Below, piece by piece: positions 1-10,464 of a stretch of DNA of 64,000 nt (positions are counted from its first letter, which is position 1; each line of letters starts with the position of its first letter). This DNA comes from Trifolium pratense. Lineage: Eukaryota; Streptophyta; Magnoliopsida; Fabales; Fabaceae. The position numbers and the translations under genes were made by a program. The notes under the pieces are model-generated. The model made no database searches and was not told the origin of the DNA. It saw only the letters and a list, made by a program, of their open reading frames with translations. The stretch is taken from assembly GCF_020283565.1 (NCBI RefSeq), contig NC_060062.1, positions 57,992,439 through 58,056,438 on the forward strand. The letters are read 5' to 3'.

Positions 1-1146
1 ATATAACGATTAACAATAAGCATTAACAACATCAACATGTATCAACAAACATGTAAGGATACCCTTAAACCATGTTACAAGTGCCTAATTGCACTTAAAA
101 CAATTATCAAAAAGTTGCTGTCACAGTGCTGTTCGCTAAGCGAATCCGTAGCGAACCCGTAGCGAATCCGTAGCGAACCCGTAGCGAACCCGTAGCGAAC
201 TACATCAGAGGGTTGCAGGTACATGGCGAACAGGTAGCGAACTTATTCGCTAAGCGAATCCGTAGCGAACCCGTAGCGAACTTATTCGCTAAGCGAATCC
301 GTAGCGAACCCGTAGCGAACTTATTCGCTAAGCGAATCCGTAGCGAACTACACCAGAAATATCTGTTCTTGAGTTTTCTAAGGCGGTTTAACATTGAATC
401 AACTCAAAAATTCATCTAGACATGTTATAAATTCTTATAAACAGCTAATTCAAGCATATATGGTACTTATGAACATTAATTAACACTCACAAACACCCAC
501 ATACATCACACTTACAAATTCATACCAATTTCTTGCATTTTAAGCAAGTTTAACAAAACATGCAAATGATTGATCAAACATCTACATATACCCACTTTCA
601 ACTCCCCAAAGTTGTTTACCTCATCTACCATGAGTTCACTACACATGTTAGGATCAAAAGAATCCAATTTCCATTAAGAAAATCACCCACAAAACCCACA
701 AGAAAATAGAGTGGAAAGAGTTTGGGAATGGAGGAATCGACATCCTCCCCTCTTTCGAATCACTCACGAATATGTAATCTAACTCTCGTACCTTAGCTCG
801 ACGAATCCACAAGCTTGCTCTTCTCTTTCTCTCCCACGAGCTCTCCCTCTCCCTCATGAGCTCCTTGCCCTAGCTAAGCTCTTAAACTTCTCATGGATTT
901 GTAACTTATGAGACTATTCACCCAAACTTATGCTACTTATACTACTTTCTATTGTCATGAACCAAGCCCAATTGGCTTAGGCCCAAATGGCCTCTCACGC
1001 CCATCAAGCCCAAAACAAAGGTTCTCGCGTCTAATAACTTACGCTCGGCTAAAATAAATAATCTCCGATTACGAGGAAATTCTTTTGAAAGTCAAACAAT
1101 AAAATAAAACATATAGAATATATTTTACGAAAAACGGGTCGTTACA
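1..1146 (-). mobile_element. Terminal part of an LTR (probably Ty3/gypsy), entering from the left edge
   Basis: Read on the minus strand, the segment begins TGTAACGACCCG at 1146, a common start of plant LTRs. Exactly there the flanking gag coding sequence (1147 onward) stops matching its family. No coding domain is seen in the segment. It contains a tandem array at about 131-350 and otherwise AT-rich non-coding DNA. The other end lies outside the window, so the target duplication cannot be checked; the candidate 5-mer on this side is 1147-1151. It could instead be internal non-coding DNA of the same element. Confidence 0.45.
131..350. repeat. Tandem array of TAGCGAA and its inverse TTCGCTA
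   Basis: An 11-bp unit (CCGTAGCGAAC or CCGTAGCGAAT) is repeated head to tail. From about 240 it forms a higher-order unit of about 39 bp, present three times, each with the near-palindrome TTCGCTAAGCGAA. Because both orientations of the 7-mer occur, both strands have repetitive open frames. These frames are by-products of the repeat and not genes. Confidence 0.9.
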
Positions 1147-1896
1147 ACTGGCCTTTTGGTCGCTTCGACCACCTGTTTCCCTTTCTTATCTTCAGCCTTC
1201 TGAACCCCCTGAAGTGACAATTTTTGTTGGCGCGGATGCCTGCGCCATTGTGTATGCGTCATGGGATTCTTTCCCATGTAGTTATTTCTGTAAGCATACT
1301 TCTTCGAATCGACAGATTGATTCGACTGGTTCTTACTTGAACTCCCCTTATCAACAGAATTTCTGACAAGGTTTGGTGCATGATCATGAACCCATTTGTT
1401 CATTGGTGCATTGTTGGATGGCACAAAAGTGTTTGGATTGCCTAACCTTTGGTACATTGGTTTAGCATGCGCCACATTTTGTCTTTTTACTAGCCTTGAT
1501 TTTGGCCAATTCTCTTTGTTTCTTCTAAAAGGTATGAACTTGTTAAGGCCCTCAGTAGCCTTTTTGTCAAATACTGCACTGCACTTTGGGCAGAGCATGA
1601 CTTCAGATTTGTTAAGTTTACACCTTTGTAAGAAATCTATCAGTTCCTCTTCAGCCCCAGGATATACTACTTTCATCTTCTCGTAGTATTCATTCTCTGG
1701 GATAGAAACCAACTGTGCGCCACCAGATAAATCCATGGCATCAACCATCAAGCATTCGACTGACTCCACATAAGAGGCGTCTGATATTTGTAATGGATCT
1801 TCATCAATTTTAATCTGTTGCTTGGGTTTCTCTCCAAACTTCAGTCTTCCATCTTTCAAAGCCTTTTGAACACGATCCCTGAAAAGAACAAATTGT
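1147..1896 (-). pseudogene. 3' part of interrupted Ty3/gypsy gag
   Basis: About 250 codons read on the minus strand as the continuation of the gag fragment at 14041-15858. It starts inside the zinc-knuckle region (residues FVLFRDRV at the junction) and contains the motif MLCPKCSAVFDKKA, then a basic, Asn/Gln-rich tail. The open frame enters from the Sirevirus LTR, so its apparent Met (1913) belongs to the LTR and is not a real start. The coding sequence ends at 1147, where the flanking LTR begins; the last few residues of the open frame are LTR-encoded. Joining to the other half is inferred from the shared 5-bp duplication and from frame continuity. Confidence 0.75.
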
Positions 1897-3006
1897 TGAA
1901 GGTGTGAAAACACAAGAAGGGGGGGGTTGAATTGTGTTTTAGCTAAGTTAAAACTTTTTCAAGTTCTTAACTCAACTACGTTAGCAGCGGAAAAATAACA
2001 CAATAAATAACAAGATAGAGAGAGATCACACAAGCAATTTATACTGGTTCCTCTCACAAAACGAGAGTAGTCCAGTCCCCTTGCACTTCCAAGGGATTTC
2101 ACTATAATCACACAAGATTACACCTGCTCAAGCACACAAGCAAGAGACTTCTCAACAATGCTCAAGCACACAAGCTTAAGACTTCACACTTAAGCACACA
2201 AGCTTAAGTCTCACACTTAAGCACACAAGCTTAAGTTACACACGTAACAATAAAGTATATAAAAATATACAAGTGCTCTTAGATGAACCTAAAGAGAGCA
2301 AAATACAAATAGTACAGAGTATTTGGCTGAAGTGCAAAAACACTTGACAGAGGTTCAGAGCTTGTATATCAGAGTTCAGAGTTTGTTCAGCACACGTTCA
2401 ATTCTTGATTATTATATTTGTTGTAGCTGAATCTTCTAGTATATATACCACTAGAAAAGAGTCGTTGCAAAAAGAACCGTTGGAGTTGATAACCTTTTGT
2501 CTTCAAGCAGTCTGTCTTGATGCAGTTGGTTGTATCCAAAACTAAGAAAGAGTTTCAGGTACTTTGACTACTGCAGAGTGGACTTTCCTTATTCAGCTAA
2601 CAAAACTGAAGACCCACGTTCTCAAGACAGGACAGACAAAACAGAGGTAGCTGAACTGATCAGGCTTGAAAGGTCCTTTTCTTCATTGGTAGAAGAGTTG
2701 ACTGGAAAAGAGAATCTTCACAGCTTACAAAGAGATCTTCAGAGTTTGATGAAGCTTGTAGACAGATAAGAAGATCTGAAGTCTTCATCCTCTGAACGTT
2801 GTAACCTCTGAAGTCCAACATCTTCTGAGCGCTTGTGAACTTCTGAATTCACATCCTCTGAACTCCACTCAGGACTTAAATGATGCTTATATCTGCGCAC
2901 TTAAAATAAATTTTTAGTCCTTCCAATTTGTTAATTAATACTTTGTTATCATCAAAACCTTTATAGATTTAGGGGCAAACATTTTTAAATCAATTTTGTT
3001 CCAACA
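1897..3006 (-). repeat. 3' LTR of the Sirevirus element (1110 bp)
   Basis: Bounded by TG...CA on the minus strand and flanked by ATTGT at 1892-1896. It matches 12932-14040 along its length apart from one extra G in a G run near 1919-1926. A 79-codon open frame (2530-2769, plus strand) is repeated identically in the other LTR, as expected for LTR DNA, and has no recognisable domain. Confidence 0.95.
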
Positions 3007-3456
3007 ATCTCCCCCTTTTTGATGATGACAAACATAAGTATTAATTGACAATTGTTGTTAAATTAACTTATCATGTTTCTCTTAGGTTTATGAGGTTTGC
3101 AAGCTCCCCCTAAGATTGATACTTCATAAAGTCTGAACTTTATGTTTTATCCATGATATTTTAATTTAGTATAAGATTAAGATAATTTTGAAATAAAATA
3201 AGTTTCATATCTTTCTTCAGAGTGAGAGGTTTGCAAGCTCTCCCCCTAAGTCTCATAAGGCTAAGTTAAAATTGCACTCTTAACTTATCCTTACTTATGA
3301 AATTTATTTTAGTTTCAACTAACTTAGTCTCCACCTTGAAATACGTAAAACAATTTAAACGTAACAACTTTTAACATAACAGATAAAAGCGAGATAAAAG
3401 GCGTGGTTTCAGTTTTGGAACATATCAATTAATGCGTAACTACTCCCCCTTTTGTC
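3007..3456 (-). promoter_or_regulatory. Multiple polypurine tracts before the 3' LTR
   Basis: The proximal PPT, read on the minus strand as AAAAAGGGGGAGAT (3007-3020), abuts the LTR. Further GGGGGAG tracts occur near 3102-3112, 3237-3250 and 3441-3456, two of them in the shared context TTAGGGGGAGCTTGC or TTAGGGGGAGAGCTTGC. Repeated PPTs in this position are described for Sireviruses. Plus-strand DNA synthesis during reverse transcription would start at the tract next to the LTR. Confidence 0.85.
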
Positions 3457-3587
3457 ATTATCAAAAAGTAAAACAAAGTTATATAACCAAGACAGTCAAA
3501 GAAAAAGAGTGGTTGTTACAAAGGTGAATTAATTTCAAAAATGAAAACCAACGCGCTCAAAGGTGTATAAAAAGTGAACGAGTTAAC

Positions 3588-3953
3588 ATGCCTTCTTCAC
3601 GTAAAAACACGAGTAAACAAGTGAAGCAAGAGAAAGTAGGAATAATGAAAAGATTTAGTTTACGCATCGCAGAGTTTAAGAGAAAGAAGAACGAAGAGAA
3701 ACGCGAAGACGAAGAGAAGGATAAAAAAGACAACAAGAAACCACAAGATGTTGAGATAATAATCATCTCATCAGACTCAGAAGCTGAAGAGAATGAAGAT
3801 GATGCTGACTATGTTGAGTTCTTGGCTGGCTATGTTCCAGAAGAGGAACAAGAAGAAGAAGAACAAGAGCAAAACCCAGATCCCATTGAAATATCATCAG
3901 AGGATGCTGAGGAGAAATCAGAGATTTCTTCTGAGTTTTATCCATCTGATTAG
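3588..3953 (+). CDS. Opposite-strand acidic 121-aa ORF inside the Sirevirus 3' region
   Basis: The ORF lies on the strand opposite to gag-pol, between the envelope-position ORF and the 3' LTR. The first ~55 residues are very basic (Lys/Arg-rich, nuclear-localisation-like). The rest is strongly acidic with Glu/Ser runs. Two stretches resemble SUMO-interacting motifs: DVEIIIISSDSEAEE (about residues 54-68) and PIEISSEDAEE (about 98-108), each a hydrophobic core followed by Ser and acidic residues. A TATAAAAAG lies at 3566-3574, close to the ATG, and AATAAA at 4012-4017 follows the stop. No family is recognised. It could be chance coding in purine-rich DNA; the function suggested by the motifs is inference. 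Confidence 0.45.
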   Translation: MPSSRKNTSKQVKQEKVGIMKRFSLRIAEFKRKKNEEKREDEEKDKKDNKKPQDVEIIIISSDSEAEENEDDADYVEFLAGYVPEEEQEEEEQEQNPDPIEISSEDAEEKSEISSEFYPSD

Positions 3954-4182
3954 GATTAGGTTGTCTTTTTCTTTTTCTTTTTACCAATGTACTCAACATT
4001 ATCAGATCATTAATAAAAAATTTTGATTTTAGAAAGCATCTTGTGTTCTTATGTTCTAATTTAACAAAGAAAAGAATCACAAGCAAAACAAACAAAACAT
4101 ATAATAAACCACATAATAAGAAAAATTGTTCAGAGGATAAAACAGAGAATAAAAAGAAAGCATAAAACATGTGCAGAGAATC

Positions 4183-6849
4183 CTAGGGTTTCTTAAGAAA
4201 AGCTAAGAGTTGGTCGAATTTATCATTCAAAGATCCCACATTGGAAACTAAACCATCCACCTTGGTTTCCAATGTCTCTTGAGCAGCTCTTTGACGCTCT
4301 AAACCTTCTTGCTGTTCCCTCAGGGCTTCTTGAAATATTTGCAACTGATCCGCCATAACAGGAGCTTGATCTTCAATCACAGGTTCTGGTTCTTCAACCA
4401 CAGGTGCCTTGCCTTTATCAGAGGGTTCACCTTCCTCTGGATAGTCTATCATCAGCACATCCTCTTGATCCTGAGAAGCAAGCACATCATCTGTAGCATC
4501 CTCTTGGTTTAACTCAGAAGTTTCTTCAGCAAGCCTGGCAGCAGCTTCAGCAAGTCGTTCATACTCAATCCGTTGATCCTCAAGACTTTGCAAAAGAGTA
4601 GAATCAACCCAGCAATCCTTGAATGCAGACAGACGCCTCACAGCACCAGCTATAGCAGCAAGCTTAGCACGCTCATGCTCTTCATGATTGAACGGCGTTA
4701 ACCTTTTCAACTCAGCCCTAGCCAAACTGTTCCTCATGAAGCTTATACCATCCAGATCCCGCTTACCAATAACAGCCTTAACCTTTGCAGCAGCAACATC
4801 CAAAGCATTGCAAATCCTTGCCTTAATGCGTGATACTTCGAGGTCCACATCAGAAGGACAAACTAAGAACCTGTCCTTTATTGTAGATAATCTAAGCAAG
4901 TCTTCATGAAATTGAGTGGATAGATTACTAAAGGTGTTGGATGATGAGGGTGAAGGATTGGGAATGGTAGAGAGAGTAGGTGTTTCAGGATCTGAGGGCT
5001 TGGGAGCACAAGTGTGAATACGCTCAGGAGAAGCATGTTCAGCACTTGGGTTAGGATGTGGTTCAGGGGTTGGTTCAGATGATGAAATGTCAGAAGTTGA
5101 TTCAGGGTGAATATGTTCAGGAGATGGTTCAGGGGATTTAGATTCAGGGTTTGGTTCAGGAGCAATTTGTTCAGGGGTTGGTTCAGGAGGTGGAGAGGAT
5201 TGTTTTGTGGGAGAGGTTGGTTTAGTGACAGGAATATCTGGTTGAGGTTCAGATGGTGGAATGTCAGGTTGAGGTTGAGGTGATGTAGATTTGTGTTGAG
5301 TTTCATGCGAAGGAGGATGATTGTTTAGAGGGTCAGGGCTCAGATGTTTTTCAAGTTCAGATAGGGGGTTATCAGAGGTTGGAATATCAGAGGTTGGTAA
5401 AATAGTTCTGAGAGGTTTGGTGTAACCTATTCCAATCTCATTTTCATTAAAAACATACTTAGAAGACTTACCTTTATCTTTAGAAATAGGAGCAGGTCTT
5501 CTACGAAGGCTTTCAGCAATAGTCTCTTCATCAGACTCAGTCTCATCTTCAGACTCAGATTCTTCAGATGAACTGTCTTCCTCAATAACAATAGGCTTTT
5601 TAGAAGCTCCTTCAGCAGCCTTGTTTGAAGTTTCTTCATGCTTCCTCTTAGTTCTTTGCTCAGCCATAGATTGCTCAACCTTAACCTTCTTCTGAGCAAG
5701 AAGATCTGGCTTAACTTGCTCATCCTGAGAATCAGCTTTCCTCTTTGGTTTCCTCTTAGGCTTATACATGTTTACAGGAGCTGGAGGAACCATACTTCTA
5801 TCAACAACCAAACCTTCTTTTCTGAGCACTTCTAAGTAGTCCTGAATCACATGCTCAGCATCAGCTTCAGATATAACTGGGTAGCCTTCTACATACATAC
5901 GATCTTCAGGTCTAACAGATAGCTCTTGTGGAGGTGCAACAGGCTTAGATGCAATAAGGCGCATCTTAGTAAGGAAACTAGCATGAAGAATTTCAGGAGT
6001 GAACTTCTTCTCCACAAGCTCTGGGTGAAATTTCTTTAGGTTCTGAACAACATGACCTTGATGCAGAAGGTCTGACAACAACCTAGGATAAACTATAGTA
6101 GTTTTCCTCTGAGATTTACTTGCAAAAATGGCTTCACAAATCCTTTCAAAGAAGTAATCTCCCAGATTTACCTTCTTTCCTGTCAGAAGGAAATACAGCA
6201 GATGACGATGCGTCCAGGAGATTGTATCAGTCCCACCAACCCTTGGACTGATAGCTGCTATGATGATCTTGAAAAGAACTCGACATTCATCAGTCAAACC
6301 CTTTACTTTCCCTTTTAAGGAGAAGTCTGTGCATATGAGATGCAGAAGATCATCTCTGAATCTTGTATCCTTTTCAAACACATCTAACTCTATCCCAGAG
6401 TTAGGTAGACCAAGAAGAGCATTGAAATGGATAGGCGAGAGTGCCATGTTCATCCCACAGATATTTGACCTAATCTGTACACCTGTATAATCCAGCAAAC
6501 CCATTTCCTTCCTAGTTTTACCTTTCAGACTAGGATCTCTTTCTATTGCAGCAAGCTCTTCCTTCTTAGCTTCATGCTTATCAAACACCTTTGCTTTCAT
6601 CCAGAATTTCTTCAACAAATCTGGGTAGATAGGACCGTTAAGCATGTCGAAGTACTTATCCCAACCTTGAGTGATAAAGTACGGCTTAACGTCGAAACCA
6701 TTAGCTTTCAAACCGTCGAAATCAACTATCTTTTCTGACAGAAATGTGAGTTCAGACTCTGGGAATTCCATCTCGTTCCCAACAATCTGAAGGTTCTTGA
6801 AAATAAACGGAGGAATCCTTTTTGATGAAGAAGATGAAGTACCAGCCAT
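4183..6849 (-). CDS. Envelope-position ORF of the Sirevirus (888 aa)
   Basis: This ORF follows pol after a 454-bp gap and ends about 1.2 kb before the 3' LTR, the place where Sireviruses carry their env-like gene. It starts at the ATG 6849-6847. Residues 1 to about 310 form a conserved-looking globular region shared, as I recall, with many legume plant-transposon proteins. Then come Lys-rich stretches, a Ser/Glu-rich acidic segment, and a long Pro/Ser/Glu region with repeated PEP/PEPTPE-type units (about residues 500-600). The last ~60 residues are Gln/Glu/Leu-rich and predicted by eye to form a coiled coil. I see no clear signal peptide or transmembrane helix, so a true envelope role is doubtful. 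Its expression mode (spliced or separate RNA) cannot be told from sequence. Confidence 0.8.
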   Translation of the reverse strand: MAGTSSSSSKRIPPFIFKNLQIVGNEMEFPESELTFLSEKIVDFDGLKANGFDVKPYFITQGWDKYFDMLNGPIYPDLLKKFWMKAKVFDKHEAKKEELAAIERDPSLKGKTRKEMGLLDYTGVQIRSNICGMNMALSPIHFNALLGLPNSGIELDVFEKDTRFRDDLLHLICTDFSLKGKVKGLTDECRVLFKIIIAAISPRVGGTDTISWTHRHLLYFLLTGKKVNLGDYFFERICEAIFASKSQRKTTIVYPRLLSDLLHQGHVVQNLKKFHPELVEKKFTPEILHASFLTKMRLIASKPVAPPQELSVRPEDRMYVEGYPVISEADAEHVIQDYLEVLRKEGLVVDRSMVPPAPVNMYKPKRKPKRKADSQDEQVKPDLLAQKKVKVEQSMAEQRTKRKHEETSNKAAEGASKKPIVIEEDSSSEESESEDETESDEETIAESLRRRPAPISKDKGKSSKYVFNENEIGIGYTKPLRTILPTSDIPTSDNPLSELEKHLSPDPLNNHPPSHETQHKSTSPQPQPDIPPSEPQPDIPVTKPTSPTKQSSPPPEPTPEQIAPEPNPESKSPEPSPEHIHPESTSDISSSEPTPEPHPNPSAEHASPERIHTCAPKPSDPETPTLSTIPNPSPSSSNTFSNLSTQFHEDLLRLSTIKDRFLVCPSDVDLEVSRIKARICNALDVAAAKVKAVIGKRDLDGISFMRNSLARAELKRLTPFNHEEHERAKLAAIAGAVRRLSAFKDCWVDSTLLQSLEDQRIEYERLAEAAARLAEETSELNQEDATDDVLASQDQEDVLMIDYPEEGEPSDKGKAPVVEEPEPVIEDQAPVMADQLQIFQEALREQQEGLERQRAAQETLETKVDGLVSNVGSLNDKFDQLLAFLKKP

Positions 6850-7303
6850 TGTTGGAGATTAGGGTAAGGTTTGGAAAGACTAACGAGAGAGAAAGAAAAT
6901 TTGTTGGTGGTTTAGAGAGAATATGAAAGTGTAGGTTGTGAAAGTGAATAGTGTGCAAGTGTATTGTATAAGTTTTATTTAAATGCACACAGTTAACACG
7001 AAAATAGCAAATTTGGGAAGTTACGCTAATTGACAGAAAGTTGAATACCAAAAATCATCATTAACCACCCACTACCTGACACACGTAGACCACGTGCAGA
7101 AATTTACTCGGTAACTGTTATTTTAATGGACAACTGTTCAGCAGTGAATACTAAACGTTTCCCACTTAAATAGTTCAGAGCCTCTGAGTTATTTAAAATT
7201 CTTTATCAGAGTTAAGTACTTCGGAGCTTGTGTTTCAGATGTTCTGAATCATAAGTTCTGATATACATAACCTCTTACACTTTAATTGCCAACAAAATAT
7301 TTT

Positions 7304-10300
7304 TCATTCAGAGATTGAAAACATGTTCAGATGTTTCTTTATAAAATCAAATCTTTCAACAGATAAAGCTTTAGTAAATATATCAGCCCATTGATTTTCA
7401 GTATCAACAAACTTAATATCTATAATGCCTCTCTGAACATAATCTCTGATAAAATGGTGTTTAATTTCAATATGTTTGGCTCTAGAGTGTAGGATAGGAT
7501 TTTTAGATAAATGAATGGCTGCAGTATTATCACAATATAAAGGAATATTGTTACTGCTTACCTGATAATCTTCTAACTGATATTTTAGCCAGAGTAGTTG
7601 TGTGCAACACTTAGCTGCTGAAATGTATTCTGCTTCTGCTGTAGACAAAGCTATAGTAGTTTGTCTCTTACTAGCCCAGGAGATAAGGTTTTTACCAACA
7701 AATTGACAATTGCCACTTGTGGATTTTCTTTCAATTTTATCTCCAGCATAGTCAGCATCACAGAATCCATTTAGCACATAATCATTGGATTTCTTATAAA
7801 GAAGTCCAAGATTAGTTGTTCCTTTCAGATACCTAAAGATTCTCTTTACAGCAGTAAGATGAGATTCTCTGGGATCTGACTGGAATCTTGCACATAAGCA
7901 AACACTGAATAGAATATCTGGTCTAGAGGCTGTCAGATAGAGTAAGGAACCAATCATACCTCTGTAGACCTTTTGATCTACCTTTCCTTCATCATCTGAC
8001 TTGCCCATGTTGGTAGTTGGATGCATAGGAGTATTCATTATCTTGCAGTCATCTAGATAGAATTTCTTCAGAAGTTCTTTAGTGTATTTTGATTGATGAA
8101 CATAAGTTCCTTCCTTCTTCTGATTGATTTGAATTCCAAGAAAGAACTTCAACTCTCCCATCATGCTCATTTCAAATTCATCCTGCATTATCTTAGAAAA
8201 ATTCTTGCACAAAGCAGCATTAGTTGAACCAAAAATAATATCATCAACATAAATTTGAATAATTAAAATGTCTTCTTTGGTTGTTTTTCTAAAGAGTGTG
8301 CAATCAACCTTTCCTTTCTCAAAACCCTTTTCAAGAAGGAAATTACTGAGTCTATCATACCAAGCTCTGGGAGCTTGTTTCAGACCATACAGTGATTTCT
8401 TCAGTTTGAAAACATGTTCTGGGTTTGAGATATCTTCAAAACCAGGAGGTTGCTTAACATACACTTCTTCAGAAATAAAACCATTTAAGAAGGCACTTTT
8501 AACATCCATCTGATATAAGGTTATTCCATGATTAACAGCATAAGATAGAAGTAACCTGATTGCTTCAAGTCTAGCAACTGGTGCAAAGGTTTCAGTATAG
8601 TCAATCCCCTCTTGTTGACTATAACCTTGTGCAACCAATCTAGCCTTGTTCCTTACCACTTCACCTTGTTCATTCAGCTTGTTTCTGAATACCCATTTTG
8701 TTCCAATAATGTTCTTGTGTGAAGGTTTGGGCACTAGAGTCCATACATCATTCCTTTGGAATTGATTCAGCTCTTCTTGCATTGCTACAATCCAAGCATC
8801 ATCCTTCAGAGCTTCATCAATCTTTGAAGGTTCCATCATTGAGATAAGACCCACTAATGATTCCTCATTTCTTAGCTGAGATCTTGTCTTTCTTGGACTA
8901 TCCTTGTTGCCTAAGATCAGTTCCTCTGGATGTGATGACTTGTATTTGAATGTATTTCTTGGGGGCTCATCATCTTCAGACTCATCAACATCAGGTTCAG
9001 CAGATGCTTCAGTTCTTGGTTGTTCAGAGTCTGTAGGAACTATTGTGTTCAGAGGTACTTCAGAGAATGGATGTTCTGAGTAGTTTGGAATATCTGAATA
9101 TTGATCCTCTGATACCTGAAATCTAGACAAACCTTCCACAAGCTCTGACACTTGGTCAGGCTCTTTGTCATCAAATTTGACATGCATAGTTTCTTCCACA
9201 GTATGTGTTTCAGAAATATACAGTCTGTATGCTTTTGAGCGTTCAGAGTATCCTATAAAGATACCCTTATAACCTCTAGCATCAAATTTCTTTAGATGGA
9301 CTTTGTTGTTTAAGATATAACATGTACATCCAAACTGATGAAAATAAGAAATATCAGGTTTTCTTCCTTTGAACAATTCATAAGCAGTCTTGTTCAACTT
9401 AGATCTGATATAGATTCTATTTTGAACATAACATGCTGTGTTTACAGCTTCTGCCCATAAAAACTTTGCTACATTTGTTTCATGCATCATGGTTCTGGCC
9501 ATTTCTTGCAGAGTTCTATTCTTCCTTTCTACAACCCCATTTTGTTGAGGAGTTCTAGGAGAAGAGAATTCATGCAGAATGCCATATTTTTCACAAAAGT
9601 TTTCAAAAGGTTCATTTTCAAATTCTCCACCATGATCACTTCTAACTTTTAAAATAGTGTAGCCTTTTTCATTTTGAATTTGTTTGCAGAAGATGCTAAA
9701 CTCATCATAAGCTTCATCTTTTGTTCTTAGGAATTTTACCCAAGTCCATCTACTGTAATCATCAACAATTACTAATCCATACTTCTTTCCATTGATAGAG
9801 GCAGTTTGAACTGGCCCAAAGAGATCAATGTGAAGAAGTTCCAATGGTCTTGAGGTAGAGACAATGTTCTTAGGTTTAAAAGATGATTTTGTAATCTTTC
9901 CTTTTTGACATGAACCACAAAGTGTGTTTGAGTGATATTTGATTTTAGGTAAACCTCTGACAAGGTCAAGCTTGCTAAGCTTGGAGATTAACCTCCAGTT
10001 AGCATGGCCCAACCTCTTATGCCAGATCCATTTTTCTTCACTCAAGGTCAAAAGACACATCACTTTTTGTTCATTCAAGTCAGAAAGATTAATTTTATAA
10101 ACATTGTTCTTTCTCAGACCTTTGAAGATAACGGAATTATCAGATTGTTTAGTTACAGTACATGATTCCTTATTAAAAATGACTACATAACCATTGTCGC
10201 AAAATTGACTTATGCTCAATAGATTATGTTTAAGTCCATCAACTAACCAAACATCATTAATAGATAGGGAGGAATTACCTACTGTACCTGTACCTATTAT

Positions 10301-10462
10301 CTTTCCTTTCTGATTACCTCCAAAGCCAACAGAACCTCCTTCTTTCATGGTTAGCTTGGAAAACAGTTGCTTGTCACCAGTCATGTGCCTTGAACACCCA
10401 CTATCCAGATACCATGAATGATTCATGATACTTCTTTGAGTGATAGGCTGTATGAGAAACAA
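7304..10462 (-). CDS. pol: Ty1/copia pol polyprotein (protease, integrase, RT, RNase H)
   Basis: Domains in order: aspartic protease with DSG in [11 protein letters not shown] (about residue 20); integrase with an HHCC finger (HKRLGH ... CGSCQKGK, about 150-195), catalytic Asp in LHIDLFGP, Asp in VRSDHGGEF and Glu in [11 protein letters not shown] (DDE); reverse transcriptase with [11 protein letters not shown] and the catalytic YVDDIIFG; RNase H with [16 protein letters not shown] and DNTAAIHL near the C terminus. The order integrase before RT defines Ty1/copia. No ATG is at the 5' end: the frame opens just after TGA at 10471-10469, three bases upstream of the gag stop, in the -1 frame, and the first codon listed (10462) is TTG. 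Expression as a gag-pol fusion by frameshifting is inferred. No internal stops. Confidence 0.95.
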   Translation of the reverse strand: MFLIQPITQRSIMNHSWYLDSGCSRHMTGDKQLFSKLTMKEGGSVGFGGNQKGKIIGTGTVGNSSLSINDVWLVDGLKHNLLSISQFCDNGYVVIFNKESCTVTKQSDNSVIFKGLRKNNVYKINLSDLNEQKVMCLLTLSEEKWIWHKRLGHANWRLISKLSKLDLVRGLPKIKYHSNTLCGSCQKGKITKSSFKPKNIVSTSRPLELLHIDLFGPVQTASINGKKYGLVIVDDYSRWTWVKFLRTKDEAYDEFSIFCKQIQNEKGYTILKVRSDHGGEFENEPFENFCEKYGILHEFSSPRTPQQNGVVERKNRTLQEMARTMMHETNVAKFLWAEAVNTACYVQNRIYIRSKLNKTAYELFKGRKPDISYFHQFGCTCYILNNKVHLKKFDARGYKGIFIGYSERSKAYRLYISETHTVEETMHVKFDDKEPDQVSELVEGLSRFQVSEDQYSDIPNYSEHPFSEVPLNTIVPTDSEQPRTEASAEPDVDESEDDEPPRNTFKYKSSHPEELILGNKDSPRKTRSQLRNEESLVGLISMMEPSKIDEALKDDAWIVAMQEELNQFQRNDVWTLVPKPSHKNIIGTKWVFRNKLNEQGEVVRNKARLVAQGYSQQEGIDYTETFAPVARLEAIRLLLSYAVNHGITLYQMDVKSAFLNGFISEEVYVKQPPGFEDISNPEHVFKLKKSLYGLKQAPRAWYDRLSNFLLEKGFEKGKVDCTLFRKTTKEDILIIQIYVDDIIFGSTNAALCKNFSKIMQDEFEMSMMGELKFFLGIQINQKKEGTYVHQSKYTKELLKKFYLDDCKIMNTPMHPTTNMGKSDDEGKVDQKVYRGMIGSLLYLTASRPDILFSVCLCARFQSDPRESHLTAVKRIFRYLKGTTNLGLLYKKSNDYVLNGFCDADYAGDKIERKSTSGNCQFVGKNLISWASKRQTTIALSTAEAEYISAAKCCTQLLWLKYQLEDYQVSSNNIPLYCDNTAAIHLSKNPILHSRAKHIEIKHHFIRDYVQRGIIDIKFVDTENQWADIFTKALSVERFDFIKKHLNMFSISE

Positions 10463-10464
10463 CT

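Noticed and set aside
131..350. CRISPR-like regular repeats
   Set aside because: Units are contiguous without unique spacers, and this is plant nuclear DNA.
213..419. Open frames on both strands over the 5' repeat array
   Set aside because: They are products of the 7-mer repeat; no domain, and both strands are open for the same reason.
2530..2769. 79-aa ORF present identically at 13564-13803
   Set aside because: Identity is explained by LTR duplication; no family, and no conservation evidence within the window.
3763..4170. 135-aa minus-strand ORF overlapping the antisense candidate
   Set aside because: Low-complexity Leu/Phe/Gln sequence opposite the acidic frame; judged a shadow.
4878..5723. 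Leu/Asn/Pro-rich frames inside the envelope-position ORF
   Set aside because: Out-of-frame shadows of a Pro/Glu repeat region.
4183..6849. True envelope glycoprotein
   Set aside because: No signal peptide or transmembrane helix is visible; only the position supports the name.
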